A stretch of 64,000 bases of DNA, taken from contig NZ_JAMXIA010000002.1 in NCBI RefSeq assembly GCF_025457425.1, positions 124,001-188,000 on the forward strand. The letters are read 5' to 3'. Under the pieces are notes generated by a model. It saw only the letters and a program-made list of their open reading frames with translations, had not been told where the DNA came from and did not search any database. The DNA comes from Chryseobacterium foetidum (GTDB taxonomy: Bacteria > Bacteroidota > Bacteroidia > Flavobacteriales > Weeksellaceae). Below, in pieces: positions 8,814 through 16,984 of this stretch (the first letter of the stretch is position 1; each line of letters begins with the position of its first letter). The translations under genes and the position numbers were made by a program.

Positions 8814-9479
8814 ATGTGCTACAGATTTTCCACACAGTTTACGGCGAAGCAACTTGAAGAGTATTATACAGCATACGAAATTGAAAATGAATATCATCTG
8901 ATTCCGGAGTTAAATGGATTCAATTATCCTGAGACCGCTATTATAATGGATAAAGCTCCTACCGAAATTGTTGTTGGAAAATGGGGTTTATTTCCTTCCT
9001 GGGCAAAAGCAGATTTTCAAAAGAAAGCAAATACTTTGAATGCAAAAATTGAAACGGCGGCAACTTTGGCTTCCTACAAAAATTCAATCAATAATCGTTG
9101 CCTGATTCCAGTGCATAAGTTTTTTGAGTGGCAATGGCAGGACAGTAAGGGAAAGGAAAAGAAGAAATTTGAGATTATGATTAAAGGTCATGAAATCTTT
9201 TCTCTGGCCGGAATTTATAACCTTTGGACTAATCCTGAAAACGGTAAATCTTACAGGACATACAGTGTACTCACCACGGATGCCAATGAACTGATGTCTG
9301 AAATTCACAATACCAAAAAAAGAATGCCGGTCTGTTTGAACAGAGATATGGATAAGGACTGGTTGGAGGGAAGAAAATTAGAAGATTTTGCCTTTCCGAA
9401 TTACAATCCGAATTTAGAAGCAGCTGAGATCGGCGGCGGAATAGTTGATTTGTTTTCGCCGGCAAAGAATAGTGATTAG
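8814..9479 (+). CDS. SOS response-associated peptidase (SRAP/HMCES/YedK)
   Basis: A 221-residue SRAP protein. The family covalently traps abasic sites in single-stranded DNA through Cys2 after removal of Met1. The start chosen here, ATG 8814, gives MCYRFS and puts the catalytic Cys at position 2; an upstream in-frame start would bury it. The other active-site residues are visible: Asn in NTLNAKIET (about 76), Glu105 in HKFFEW and His in IHNTKKRMP. It is divergent from umuC, and SRAP genes are frequent neighbours of translesion polymerases. Confidence 0.93.
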   Translation: MCYRFSTQFTAKQLEEYYTAYEIENEYHLIPELNGFNYPETAIIMDKAPTEIVVGKWGLFPSWAKADFQKKANTLNAKIETAATLASYKNSINNRCLIPVHKFFEWQWQDSKGKEKKKFEIMIKGHEIFSLAGIYNLWTNPENGKSYRTYSVLTTDANELMSEIHNTKKRMPVCLNRDMDKDWLEGRKLEDFAFPNYNPNLEAAEIGGGIVDLFSPAKNSD

Positions 9480-9824
9480 AAAACTATTTTATTTGTTTTA
9501 GATCAAAATTACCGGTTAGAAGAAAAGATATTTTCATCAGACTTTCTCATATTAATTGACATATTTAGCAGCAAACTGGAAAATATTATTTTGCATATAT
9601 AAATATCATTATTTTTTGATACTTAAAATTATGGATAAAAGTGTTCTTCTACTGTTGTTTCAGATCTCTGAAATAGTTAGTATTATCAAGTATTTAAATC
9701 CGACATAAGGTTTTACATTGTAAGAATCAAAAAAAAGTAGCAAAATAATATTACAGAATCTGTTTTTGCAAATCTCAGAAAATTTTGGAATAAAACTAAG
9801 ATAGAATTTTGAAGAGTTTTTAAA
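9480..9824. other. AT-rich intergenic region
   Basis: This is 345 bp between the convergent ends of the SRAP gene and the tiny-membrane-protein operon. I see no open frame with a sensible product and no repeat. Confidence 0.5.
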
Positions 9825-9863
9825 ATAAAAAAGAGATAAGCAAAAATGTTTATCCCTTTTTTT
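9825..9863 (-). terminator. rho-independent terminator of the small-protein operon
   Basis: An imperfect inverted repeat (AAAGAGATAAGC / GTTTATCCCTTTT on the plus strand) forms a long stem on the minus-strand transcript, with one G-U pair and a U-rich end. It begins directly after the stop of the last tiny gene at 9865. Confidence 0.7.
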
Positions 9864-9864
9864 C

Positions 9865-10023
9865 CTACTTTTTCAAACTCACAAAATGAATAATTAAGTA
9901 TCCCGAGAAGACCAAAAGACTTCCAAAACTCAGAACTGAGGGAAGATCCCAAAAATCCTGATAATATTTTACAAAAGATACTGCAGATGCCTGAACGGCA
10001 AATAAAATGGCAAGTGGTTTCAT
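9865..10023 (-). CDS. tiny membrane protein (52 aa), last gene of the cluster
   Basis: This ATG frame encodes 52 residues, starting MKPLAILFAVQASAV. There are two hydrophobic segments, about 3-17 and 28-47, separated by a short KYYQDFWDLP loop, so it is probably an inner-membrane hairpin. I do not know the family. It is 7 bp downstream of the previous small gene and is followed at once by a terminator, which fits the end of an operon. A longer frame on the same strand (9713-9952) in another register lacks these features. Confidence 0.6.
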   Translation of the reverse strand: MKPLAILFAVQASAVSFVKYYQDFWDLPSVLSFGSLLVFSGYLIIHFVSLKK

Positions 10024-10030
10024 AATTTAA

Positions 10031-10210
10031 TTATTTTAATTGATTACTAGTATTTAAAAGCTGTGAAAGATATTTGATCGTCACTGCGATGATTGCTCCA
10101 AAACAAATTCCCCAGCTGAAAGATTTTTTCACAAAATCTTTAATTTCGTTGTTTCCATCAGAAATCATCGTATCAAAACAGTGGAAGTGCAAAATCGGTT
10201 TAAAGTCCAT
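10031..10210 (-). CDS. tiny protein with one membrane span (59 aa)
   Basis: A 59-residue ATG frame, MDFKPILHFHCFDTM..., with a soluble N-terminal half (a DGNNEIKDFVKK helix) and one hydrophobic span about residues 32-46 (SWGICFGAIIAVTI). It lies between two other tiny genes on the same strand, 7 bp before the next. The family is unknown. It is supported mainly by its place in a tightly packed run of similar-sized membrane-protein genes. Confidence 0.55.
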   Translation of the reverse strand: MDFKPILHFHCFDTMISDGNNEIKDFVKKSFSWGICFGAIIAVTIKYLSQLLNTSNQLK

Positions 10211-10255
10211 ATAAGAATGATCATATGAACTATAGTGGCTAATTTGTTTTTAGTT

Positions 10256-10444
10256 TTAAGATTCATTATTATTTCTTTTAGTTGGTAGAAACATGATGAT
10301 AAAAAATATAATCCCGGAGAGTAAACTTTGAAATACAGCTCGTTTGGTCAAAACATCATTTTCTTTATTAAATAAAAAGTAATCGGAACAGAAAAGAAGA
10401 ATCATTAAGATTAAAGTTCCAACAGGTAGTTTGGTTATTCTCAT
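10256..10444 (-). CDS. tiny two-span membrane protein (62 aa)
   Basis: A 62-residue protein, MRITKLPVGTLILMILLF..., with two hydrophobic segments (about 9-27 and 39-53) and a basic C-terminal tail (LPTKRNNNES). It is a paralogue of the broken gene immediately upstream at 10480-10671: both share the layout 'span, then FxFNKEND/FFFADEVD loop, then SLLSG/GFLSG span, basic end'. It is the intact partner of that pair. The function is unknown. Confidence 0.65.
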   Translation of the reverse strand: MRITKLPVGTLILMILLFCSDYFLFNKENDVLTKRAVFQSLLSGIIFFIIMFLPTKRNNNES

Positions 10445-10479
10445 TGTTTATTTTCTGATTAAATTTTAAACGCTAAAAA

Positions 10480-10671
10480 TTATCTTCCCGAGTTATTTTT
10501 ATTGCTTTTATTGAAAAAGGCGAGTATTAAGACGAATACCGCTCCACTTAAAAAGCCCTGTTAGACAATTTTGGTTGCAGAATCCACTTCATCAGCAAAA
10601 AAGAAATATTTTAAATTAAGAAAAAGCACGAGGCAAATTGATGTAATAATAATGGGTACAAGAATTTTCAT
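10480..10671 (-). pseudogene. tiny two-span membrane protein, broken by an in-frame TAA
   Basis: The frame starts at ATG 10671, overlapping the stop of the previous gene (ATGA), and would encode 63 residues beginning MKILVPIIITSICLVLF. A TAA interrupts it after ATKIV (codon 37); the same frame continues QGFLSGAVFVLILAFF to a natural stop. It aligns along its whole length with the neighbour at 10256-10444, where the interrupted position reads RAVFQSLLSG. So it is a tandem duplicate with a nonsense mutation, unless the stop is a sequence error. Confidence 0.65.
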
Positions 10672-10901
10672 TGCTTACTGTTTTTTAAGTTTGCAAAATA
10701 ATTTCTAACCACTTTTATCATGGTAAAAGTCACAGCAATATTGAGAAATACCAGCACCATATTGACTTTCAAATCTAGTGGTTCTGTAAAGAAATCTGTC
10801 ATTGCGGCAAACATAATGACAACACTGTTTAAGTACACCATTAAACTTATGATAAGTTGTGTTTTGGTCGGGTTTTGTACCCAGTTGGTTTTTTGCTTCA
10901 T
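10668..10901 (-). CDS. small two-span membrane protein (77 aa), paralogue of 11092-11322
   Basis: A 77-residue protein: a polar start (KQKTNWVQNPTKTQL), a first hydrophobic span about 16-36, a conserved FFTEPLDLKVN loop, a second span about 48-62 and a basic tail. It is nearly the same protein as the one at 11092-11322, with shared blocks NWVQ, AAMTDFF, EP-DLKVNMVL and FLNIAVTF-MIKVVRNY. The pair is therefore a recent tandem duplication. It overlaps its neighbours by 4 bp on both sides, a sign of translational coupling. The family is not known to me. Confidence 0.75.
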   Translation of the reverse strand: MKQKTNWVQNPTKTQLIISLMVYLNSVVIMFAAMTDFFTEPLDLKVNMVLVFLNIAVTFTMIKVVRNYFANLKNSKQ

Positions 10902-11092
10902 GATTGTTTTTTAGATTTTGTTATTTGATTTTTGAACGAAAAAACACCTAAGAGGATAAATATTGCAGCACAAGCTATAATAATGAATTGAGAGGTCATT
11001 TTTTTTTCCGTAAAGGTATTTAGAGAGTAATTGGCAAGCAATATCAATCCTCCAATAATCATTGATAAAGATGCGATTTTCTTAGATTTCAT
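10898..11092 (-). CDS. small two-span membrane protein (64 aa)
   Basis: A 64-residue protein with two hydrophobic spans (about 8-24 and 35-51) flanked by Lys-rich ends (MKSKKIASL and NQITKSKKQS), so both termini are probably cytoplasmic. It shares no clear similarity with its neighbours. It overlaps the next gene by 4 bp, and its start shares one base with the stop of the gene before it, so it is part of the same operon. Confidence 0.7.
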   Translation of the reverse strand: MKSKKIASLSMIIGGLILLANYSLNTFTEKKMTSQFIIIACAAIFILLGVFSFKNQITKSKKQS

Positions 11093-11322
11093 TACTTATT
11101 CTTTTTAGAATTGATATAATAATTTCTAACCACTTTTATCATAATAAACGTCACAGCAATATTGAGAAATAACAGCACCATATTTACTTTCAAATCTATT
11201 GGTTCTCTAAAAAAATCTGTCATTGCAGCAAGCCCTATTAGTAAACTGATAATATAAGCCGTTAAACTAACACCAAGTTGTGTTTGTGTGGGGTGTTGCA
11301 CCCAATTCTTTTTTTGATTCAT
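11092..11322 (-). CDS. small two-span membrane protein (76 aa), first gene of the cluster
   Basis: A 76-residue paralogue of the 10668-10901 product: NWVQHPTQTQL start, span about 16-34, loop FFREPIDLKVN, second span about 47-61 and a basic C terminus. It is the promoter-proximal gene of a seven-gene minus-strand run, with a near-consensus promoter 47-79 bp upstream. The TPR-AraC regulator gene starts 270 bp away on the other strand and is the obvious candidate controller. The molecular role is unknown. Confidence 0.75.
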   Translation of the reverse strand: MNQKKNWVQHPTQTQLGVSLTAYIISLLIGLAAMTDFFREPIDLKVNMVLLFLNIAVTFIMIKVVRNYYINSKKNK

Positions 11323-11368
11323 GATTGTTTTATTTTTAAAAATTATAGCCCGTTTTTGATTTCTGAGG

Positions 11369-11401
11369 CAAATATATTGCGGCTAAAATTCATTTTCCAA
11401 A
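11369..11401 (-). promoter_or_regulatory. promoter of the tiny-membrane-protein operon
   Basis: On the minus strand the sequence reads TTTG, a 21-bp spacer, then TATATTTG, an exact match to the Bacteroidetes sigma-ABfr pattern (TTTG, 19-21 bp, TAnnTTTG). It ends 47 bp before the first start codon of the operon. Confidence 0.7.
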
Positions 11402-11550
11402 TTCAGAGAATTAGGTATCTGAATGAAAAGAAAATTTCTATTTGATGGAAGGAAAATATTCTTCTTCAAAAGGAAAACAGCCTTTCTAAAAGGAAAAATT
11501 AAAAAAGAATAATACTGATTTTCAGCAAATTGAAACAAACTTGCATGTAA

Positions 11551-11573
11551 TAGAAATATTTCCGTAATTTGAC
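11551..11573 (+). promoter_or_regulatory. probable promoter of the TPR-AraC regulator gene
   Basis: TTG followed about 21 bp later by TAATTTG, one base short of TAnnTTTG, lies about 20 bp before ATG 11593. It faces away from the small-protein operon promoter, so a regulator bound between them could act on both. Confidence 0.45.
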
Positions 11574-11592
11574 AGATAATTCACATTTTTTA

Positions 11593-13278
11593 ATGATCAA
11601 AAGTTTGCGGCTTCTATTTATTTCAATGATAATTTTTTTATTTTCAAATGAAATAAGTGCACAGGAGAATACTAAAAAAAACATCTTACCAGAATTTAAA
11701 GAGCTACAAAATAAAATCAACACTTCAAAAGATTCAAGTGAAGGTCTATATTGGGCAAAGAAATATATAATTTCAGCCAAGAAGAAAGGCAATACTCATG
11801 ATCTCTTATCAGCTTATGAATATGCAACACTTTTTTCTCCTGATAGTTTATCTAGCAAGTATAGTGACAGCATTCTAAATCTCTCAGTCAAGATTAAGGA
11901 TCAAATTCTGATAGGTAATACCTATTATTTAATGGCAACAAAAAGTTACGGGAAATATGATTATAAGAATGCTTCAGAATTTGCAGTAATTTCCTATGAT
12001 TATTTTATTACTGAAAAAGCTGAAAATTTAGCAAAAAGATCACTATTCAATATTGCTAGATTAAAATTTATTGTTGGGGATCACGATTCAGCAAAAAAAA
12101 TACTACATGAGCAGTACTTATACTTTAAAAATAATCAAAAGGACTTTGAAGACAAGTTATGGTATATCAGTTATTTATCAACACTCATCCTCGTTAACGC
12201 AAAATTAGAAAAACCGGACGAAAATGTAAAACTACTTCGGGAACTAAATGATTTTTATATGAGTGAGAAAAATCTTATTTCTGGTAGACATCTTTTGGAT
12301 TTTTCATATGCTGGAAATGATTATTATTTAGGAAATTACGACTCTGCAATTCGTATTATGAAGAAAATAAAATTATCAGTTGGCAGTCAGAAAACAGATG
12401 GATTGGATTTTTATCTAGCAATGTGTTATTGGAAAATGGGAAATATAAACAAAGCCTTCCCCATATTTGAAAATATAAAAAAGAACTTTCTTAAAACCAA
12501 GAAAACGTCTTTAGAATTTCGTCCAACATTTGACTTCTTCACTGAATATTACAAAAAACACGGAACTACAGAACAGCAATTGGCTTCACTTAATGATTTG
12601 CTGGAGTTCGACAAATATGAAGAAGACGTTAAAAACTATGTTCAGTTAAAGCTTAAGGACTTTGACGAGAAACATCAGAATGAAGAACAGCTTCTTTCTG
12701 ACGATCAGCAAAAATTTAGCAATTGGCTTAGTATCGCAATTATTTCTTTAAGTTCATTTGTTGTAGTGTATTTTGTTTATCGAAGAATAAAAGGAAAGAA
12801 AGAGACGGGTATTCCTAAGATTTTGGAAATTCTGGAAAATCCCAATGAGATTTCTGAACGGCCGAAAGCACAAGGACACATAAAAGAGACTTCTGAAAAC
12901 ACTGAGATAGATTATAGTTTGTATCGCCCAATGAATAAATTTACGGTGAACCAGATTTTAGCTTTTATGAAAATTTTCGAATCTTCTTCAGGGTTTTTAG
13001 AACAGGATCTTAAACTTACAGCTTTAGCACAGAAGTTCAACACCAACGAAAAGTATTTAAGCAAAGTCATTAAAGTAAATTTAGGAAAAACATTTAATGC
13101 CTATCTTACTGACTTACGATTTGAATATTTAGATGAAAAATTGAAAACGGATTTCCAATTTAAAAACCAAAAGATTAAAGAAATCTCTGTAAAATTAGGT
13201 TTCGGAAGTCCTGAATTCTTCGCCACAGCATTTAAAGAAAAATACGGCAAATCGCCGAAGGAATATTTTGACATATAA
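11593..13278 (+). CDS. membrane-anchored TPR-AraC transcriptional regulator
   Basis: A 561-residue regulator. The N terminus is a signal/anchor sequence (FISMIIFLFSNEISAQ). A long alpha-helical region of TPR type follows (about 30-370), then a transmembrane helix about 378-398 (IISLSSFVVVYFVY), a linker, and an AraC-type double helix-turn-helix at the C terminus (LKLTALAQKFNTNEKYLSKV ... IKEISVKLGFGSPEFFATAF). The topology suggests periplasmic or extracytoplasmic TPRs signalling to a cytoplasmic DNA-binding domain. I chose ATG 11593; a TTG eight codons upstream is less likely. It is divergent from the tiny-membrane-protein operon. Confidence 0.82.
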   Translation: MIKSLRLLFISMIIFLFSNEISAQENTKKNILPEFKELQNKINTSKDSSEGLYWAKKYIISAKKKGNTHDLLSAYEYATLFSPDSLSSKYSDSILNLSVKIKDQILIGNTYYLMATKSYGKYDYKNASEFAVISYDYFITEKAENLAKRSLFNIARLKFIVGDHDSAKKILHEQYLYFKNNQKDFEDKLWYISYLSTLILVNAKLEKPDENVKLLRELNDFYMSEKNLISGRHLLDFSYAGNDYYLGNYDSAIRIMKKIKLSVGSQKTDGLDFYLAMCYWKMGNINKAFPIFENIKKNFLKTKKTSLEFRPTFDFFTEYYKKHGTTEQQLASLNDLLEFDKYEEDVKNYVQLKLKDFDEKHQNEEQLLSDDQQKFSNWLSIAIISLSSFVVVYFVYRRIKGKKETGIPKILEILENPNEISERPKAQGHIKETSENTEIDYSLYRPMNKFTVNQILAFMKIFESSSGFLEQDLKLTALAQKFNTNEKYLSKVIKVNLGKTFNAYLTDLRFEYLDEKLKTDFQFKNQKIKEISVKLGFGSPEFFATAFKEKYGKSPKEYFDI

Positions 13279-13413
13279 AAATTTGACGACAAAATTCAAG
13301 ATTATGCTGCATTGATATCATGTTTATTTGATAGATATTTAAGAGAATTATTGCAGAAGTGTTGTGGCGATCTTCAAGACAATTGCATAATTTCGAAATA
13401 GTTATAAATAAAA

Positions 13414-13450
13414 GAATCCGTCTCACAACAAAATTTGAGGCGGATTTTTT
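13414..13450 (+). repeat. left terminal inverted repeat of the IS, hairpin-forming
   Basis: The end repeat GAATCCGTCTCACAAC continues to TGAGGCGGATTTTTT. Within itself AATCCGTCTCA pairs with TTGAGGCGGATT, giving a terminator-like hairpin with a T run. Confidence 0.65.
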
Positions 13451-13500
13451 ATTTCAGTAAAAATGTATATTATTTTGGAAAATAGAAAAAGTTGTCCTCT

Positions 13501-15045
13501 TTAGGCAACTTTCTTTCTTAGATTGTGTGCTAAAGCGTGTAAACCGAACTCCAATTCTACTTTTTTCAGACCTTTGAGGGTAAACCGCTTAAAATTATTG
13601 CAATGTTTGAGATGTGCAAACACAGGTTCTACTTCAACCGAGCGTTGTTTTCTTTTTTTAATGCCTTTTTCACTGTTTAAAAGCTTTCGTATTTTCTCTT
13701 TGTAATCTTCCAAATGATGGTTCCGTTCGATGCTTCGGTTTTCTTTGGAACTGTGGCAAACGCCTCTAATTGGGCATCCATAGCAGTTTTTAGCCTGATA
13801 ATGGGAGAGCTTTTGAGGATAACCGGTCTTGGTTTTGCGCGTGCTTTCGTGCGTTTTTTCCATCTTTTGTCCCATCGGACAGATATAAAAATCGCCTTCC
13901 CCGTTGTAATGCAGATTTTCTTTGCTGAAAGTCTTGTGTTTCGCCTGATAATGGGCATTCTGCTCTTTGTCGAAAGTATTGTATTTTACAAATGGTGTAA
14001 TATTGTTCTGTTCCAATAATTCGTAGTTCTGCTCGCTTCCGTACCCCGCATCGGCAGTGAGTTCTTCCAACTCTTCCATTCTTTTTTTACCAAACAATTT
14101 CTCAAAATTTTCCAAATGACGCTCCAAAGTATTGATATCATTGGTTTGCTGATGGATGGTATAATTGACGATGATTTGATTCTCTGTGGAAATCTGTGCA
14201 TTATAAGCCGGTTTGAGCTGTCCATTCATCATGTGATCGTCCTTCATTCTCATGAAAGTAGCATCTTCATCGGTCTTGCTGTAGGAATTCCGCTCTGCTA
14301 AAATAGCTTCCTGAGCTTCGTATTTATCGAGGTTTTTCTCAAAATTGTTTTTAATGTAATTCAGTTTGGCTTTGGCTTTTTTGTCGGAATCGGTTTTACC
14401 CCCGCTGCCTTTTAATTTGGCATTGATATTTTCTGCCGTTTGCCGGATTTTTTCTTTGCTGATCTCTTTGAACTCCGGCGGTTCAGGGTCTTTATCTTCT
14501 TCCTTTGCCACACTTTGAGCGTATTTCCAGAGCTCTTCCAGTTGACGAAGCATTTTTTCTTTGTTGGTTTTGATGGAATTTGCCCAGACAAAAGTGTAGC
14601 GACCCGCCTGTGCTTCAATTTTGGTTCCGTCTACAAACACCTGTTTCAGGCTCACCAAACCTTCTTCTGCCAAAAGCAAAACCACCTGGGAGAAAATATT
14701 TTTGAAGGCGGCTTCAAGTTTATGGGCACGAAAACGGTTCACGGTATTGTGATCTACAATACTCATGTTGGAGAGCCACATGAAGTTGATGTTTTCACGA
14801 AGCGCTTTTTCGATTTTCCGCGATGAATAAATATTGTTCATATACGCAAAAACCATCACCTTGAGCATCATCACAGGGTGATAACTGGGATTTCCTTCTT
14901 TACTGTAAGCTTTCAGGAGCGGGTCAATGTTTACCTTCTCCAAAATATCATTAACGATCCGAACAGGATGATTTTCGGGAATCAAATCCTCAAAACTATA
15001 AGGAAACAGCACTAACTGATTTTGATTATAATGCTTAAAATTCAT
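13501..15045 (-). CDS. IS1182 family transposase
   Basis: A 514-residue DDE transposase. The N-terminal DUF772-type DNA-binding domain (FPYSFEDLIPENHPVRIV, then VMMLKVMVFAYMNNIYSSRKIEKAL) is followed by the catalytic core: Asp in VFVDGTKIEA, Asp in TADAGYGSEQN and Glu in VEVEPVFAHLKH. A Cys cluster (NCYGCPIRGVCH) precedes the Glu, as usual in this family. I take ATG 15045 (MNFKHYNQNQL) rather than an ATG 15 codons upstream, because the family motif starts there. It appears complete. Confidence 0.92.
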   Translation of the reverse strand: MNFKHYNQNQLVLFPYSFEDLIPENHPVRIVNDILEKVNIDPLLKAYSKEGNPSYHPVMMLKVMVFAYMNNIYSSRKIEKALRENINFMWLSNMSIVDHNTVNRFRAHKLEAAFKNIFSQVVLLLAEEGLVSLKQVFVDGTKIEAQAGRYTFVWANSIKTNKEKMLRQLEELWKYAQSVAKEEDKDPEPPEFKEISKEKIRQTAENINAKLKGSGGKTDSDKKAKAKLNYIKNNFEKNLDKYEAQEAILAERNSYSKTDEDATFMRMKDDHMMNGQLKPAYNAQISTENQIIVNYTIHQQTNDINTLERHLENFEKLFGKKRMEELEELTADAGYGSEQNYELLEQNNITPFVKYNTFDKEQNAHYQAKHKTFSKENLHYNGEGDFYICPMGQKMEKTHESTRKTKTGYPQKLSHYQAKNCYGCPIRGVCHSSKENRSIERNHHLEDYKEKIRKLLNSEKGIKKRKQRSVEVEPVFAHLKHCNNFKRFTLKGLKKVELEFGLHALAHNLRKKVA

Positions 15046-15100
15046 AAACAACTGTCTGATTATCAGATATAAATATACGAAATCCTGCAATAATTACCAA

Positions 15101-15130
15101 AAAAAACCGCCTCAGTTGTGAGACGGATTC
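15101..15130 (-). repeat. right terminal inverted repeat of the IS, hairpin-forming
   Basis: The reverse complement of the left end (GTTGTGAGACGGATTC), preceded by AACCGCCTCA, so this end also folds on itself. It lies 5 bp from the DUF6520 stop codon and may serve as that gene's terminator. Confidence 0.65.
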
Positions 15131-15135
15131 CATTG

Positions 15136-15411
15136 TTATGGTAACTCATAAAGATTATCACCACACATAGTTTCAGATGCACCGGCATTGTGCAATTCAA
15201 CATTAGGATCTGCTGTCCATTGGCAGAATGCGCCTATTGCAATGTTGCTGCAGTCCTGTAAAGTGTTCTGACACTCAAACTGTCCGCCTCCGACATCTAC
15301 AATTCTGTAGCCTTTTACAATGGCTTTTTTGTTCTCTTTTGCCATCATTGTGGCAAATGCTGACCCTGTTCCCAATACAATCAGGACTACAGGAAAAAGA
15401 ATTTTTTTCAT
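15136..15411 (-). CDS. DUF6520 family small secreted peptide
   Basis: A 91-residue protein with a hydrophobic signal peptide (MKKILFPVVLIVLGTGSAFA) and a short mature part containing four Cys (FECQNTLQDCSNIAIGAFCQW ... ETMCGDN). This matches the pattern of DUF6520 peptides, which are common in Flavobacteriia and have no known function. The Cys could form two disulfides in the periplasm. It lies 24 bp downstream of the MauE-type gene, which fits redox processing of Cys-containing small proteins, though that link is inference. An IS is inserted just after its stop. Confidence 0.75.
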   Translation of the reverse strand: MKKILFPVVLIVLGTGSAFATMMAKENKKAIVKGYRIVDVGGGQFECQNTLQDCSNIAIGAFCQWTADPNVELHNAGASETMCGDNLYELP

Positions 15412-15435
15412 AATAAAAAAATTTGATAATTGTGC

Positions 15436-16974
15436 CTACTCTTGGTTACGGTTTTCGGCTTCCCCGTTTTTGAAATGTTTTTGTAATGAATTTGTTATAC
15501 GGTATCGGATAAGCTGATGACCAACAAGTGCATAAAAGTATTTTTCGGTGACCAGAAAATCTGATAATGTTTCTTCTTTGAATTTTTCGATATACAGGCT
15601 TCCGATATATTCCTGTTGATCCGTTCTGTAGATGTCGATCACTTTATTATTTTTCCATCTCTTTTTGGATTCGTTTTTACCCCTCAGTTCAGAAGGATTG
15701 AACATTAGTCCCATAAATGGAGTAGCCTGACCGTTAACTTTCAAAGGGGGCTTTTCCATTTTGTTTCTACCATCTGAAAGCGCTCTGGTTTTAATTTGAG
15801 CTTTCTGGATAGTGTCAATTGTCCGCATTTTATTTTTAAGCCGCATTGCTGAATCCATTATTAAAAATTGATTTCTGTAAGAATAAATGTAACTGACAAC
15901 ACCTTTTTTCTGATCGGCGGACAAATGACCGTCTGAATCAAAGACTCCGTCAGCCTGCCTTTCAAGAAGCTGAGGAAATAGTTTCACTTTATTCTTCCCG
16001 CTTTTAGTGATGGTAAGTTGACCCAGCATTAGATTTTTAGTTTTTGCAGATTGCGTTCTGAATGTAAACTGACTGTCGCTGATGATTTCAAGTTGATTAA
16101 AGAATACATCATCAGTACTGATTGCATAATTTTCCTTGTCTCCCGGTTTTCCTTTAATAATGATGGGGACAGTTCCGTCACAGATGTAATAATATCCGTT
16201 ACTAACTTTGATTTCAATCTTTTTGAAGGTGTGTTTTTTCAAATCCAGTTTGATTTTGAAACGGTTTATTTCGGTTAGAGAACTGTCCACAGAAATCAGG
16301 TGCTGCGGATGATTATGATCCCCCATAAATATATTCCCATTACTGACACCGGCGAAATACAGACTTGATGCTTCCATGTCTCTTGCATTGATCTTAATCA
16401 ACGGATGCATCAGGAATCTTCTGGTGAAATTATTATCCTGTTTAATGATGTACTCGGATTTTTGGAATAGGGTAGTCACTATAAGGACCGCTGCAATATT
16501 GGATATGATCAGGTAAGCAACTGATCTTTTAAAGGTCGGTTTAAAAGTTTTTGCATTGATCAATACTGAGATTCCGCCTAACACAACACAAAATAAATTA
16601 AATATCAAATGTTCAGTCCACCCAAGATTCTCTAAAATGCCACCGCATGAACAGGGTACAAAGTCACTGTAATTCAGTATAAGAAAGATGTAGACAGTAA
16701 ATGCTGTCATTAAAGCAGTGGAAAAATATAGTCCCGACTGTCTCAATCCACTTAGACTTAGAAAGATGACCACGACAATTTCAATTATAATCACCGTGTA
16801 TGAAACCCATCCCGCATAAGCGCTGAGTAAGGGCGACTGACCAATCTGAACCTGGAAATTTTCAAAATCCATGGCTTTGCTTATAGCTGCATAGCAAAAT
16901 AAAAGGATGAAAAAGTAGCTGACAGTCTCAGGAATATATTTTTTTATTATTTTAATATTAAGCATATATATCAA
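15436..16974 (-). CDS. MauE/DoxX-like membrane protein with large extracytoplasmic domain
   Basis: A 512-residue protein. Residues 1-170 form five or so membrane helices of the MauE type, with the characteristic CSCGG motif at 108-112 (a possible redox-active site). The remaining ~340 residues are soluble and beta-rich, with repeated 'YFAGVSNGNIFMG'-like strands suggesting a propeller-like sensor or binding domain. MauE proteins help disulfide formation in partner proteins. It sits between two Cys-containing small proteins in one operon. ATG 16974 or the next ATG three codons on could be the start. Confidence 0.75.
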   Translation of the reverse strand: MIYMLNIKIIKKYIPETVSYFFILLFCYAAISKAMDFENFQVQIGQSPLLSAYAGWVSYTVIIIEIVVVIFLSLSGLRQSGLYFSTALMTAFTVYIFLILNYSDFVPCSCGGILENLGWTEHLIFNLFCVVLGGISVLINAKTFKPTFKRSVAYLIISNIAAVLIVTTLFQKSEYIIKQDNNFTRRFLMHPLIKINARDMEASSLYFAGVSNGNIFMGDHNHPQHLISVDSSLTEINRFKIKLDLKKHTFKKIEIKVSNGYYYICDGTVPIIIKGKPGDKENYAISTDDVFFNQLEIISDSQFTFRTQSAKTKNLMLGQLTITKSGKNKVKLFPQLLERQADGVFDSDGHLSADQKKGVVSYIYSYRNQFLIMDSAMRLKNKMRTIDTIQKAQIKTRALSDGRNKMEKPPLKVNGQATPFMGLMFNPSELRGKNESKKRWKNNKVIDIYRTDQQEYIGSLYIEKFKEETLSDFLVTEKYFYALVGHQLIRYRITNSLQKHFKNGEAENRNQE

Positions 16975-16984
16975 TTTTTACAGT

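Larger units (their letters stand above)
13414..15130 (-). mobile_element. IS1182-family insertion sequence
   Basis: The element is about 1.7 kb, bounded by inverted repeats beginning GAATCCGTCTCACAAC at 13414-13429 and its reverse complement at 15115-15130, and carries one transposase gene. It sits between the TPR-AraC gene and the DUF6520 gene, only 5 bp from the latter's stop. I see no target-site duplication next to the repeats, so the insertion may be old or the ends slightly different from my call. Confidence 0.8.

Noticed and set aside
9713-9952. 79-codon minus-strand frame after the SRAP gene
   Set aside because: It overlaps the terminator and the better-supported 52-residue gene in another register.
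13404-15140. Target-site duplication of the IS
   Set aside because: The bases flanking the two inverted repeats do not match.
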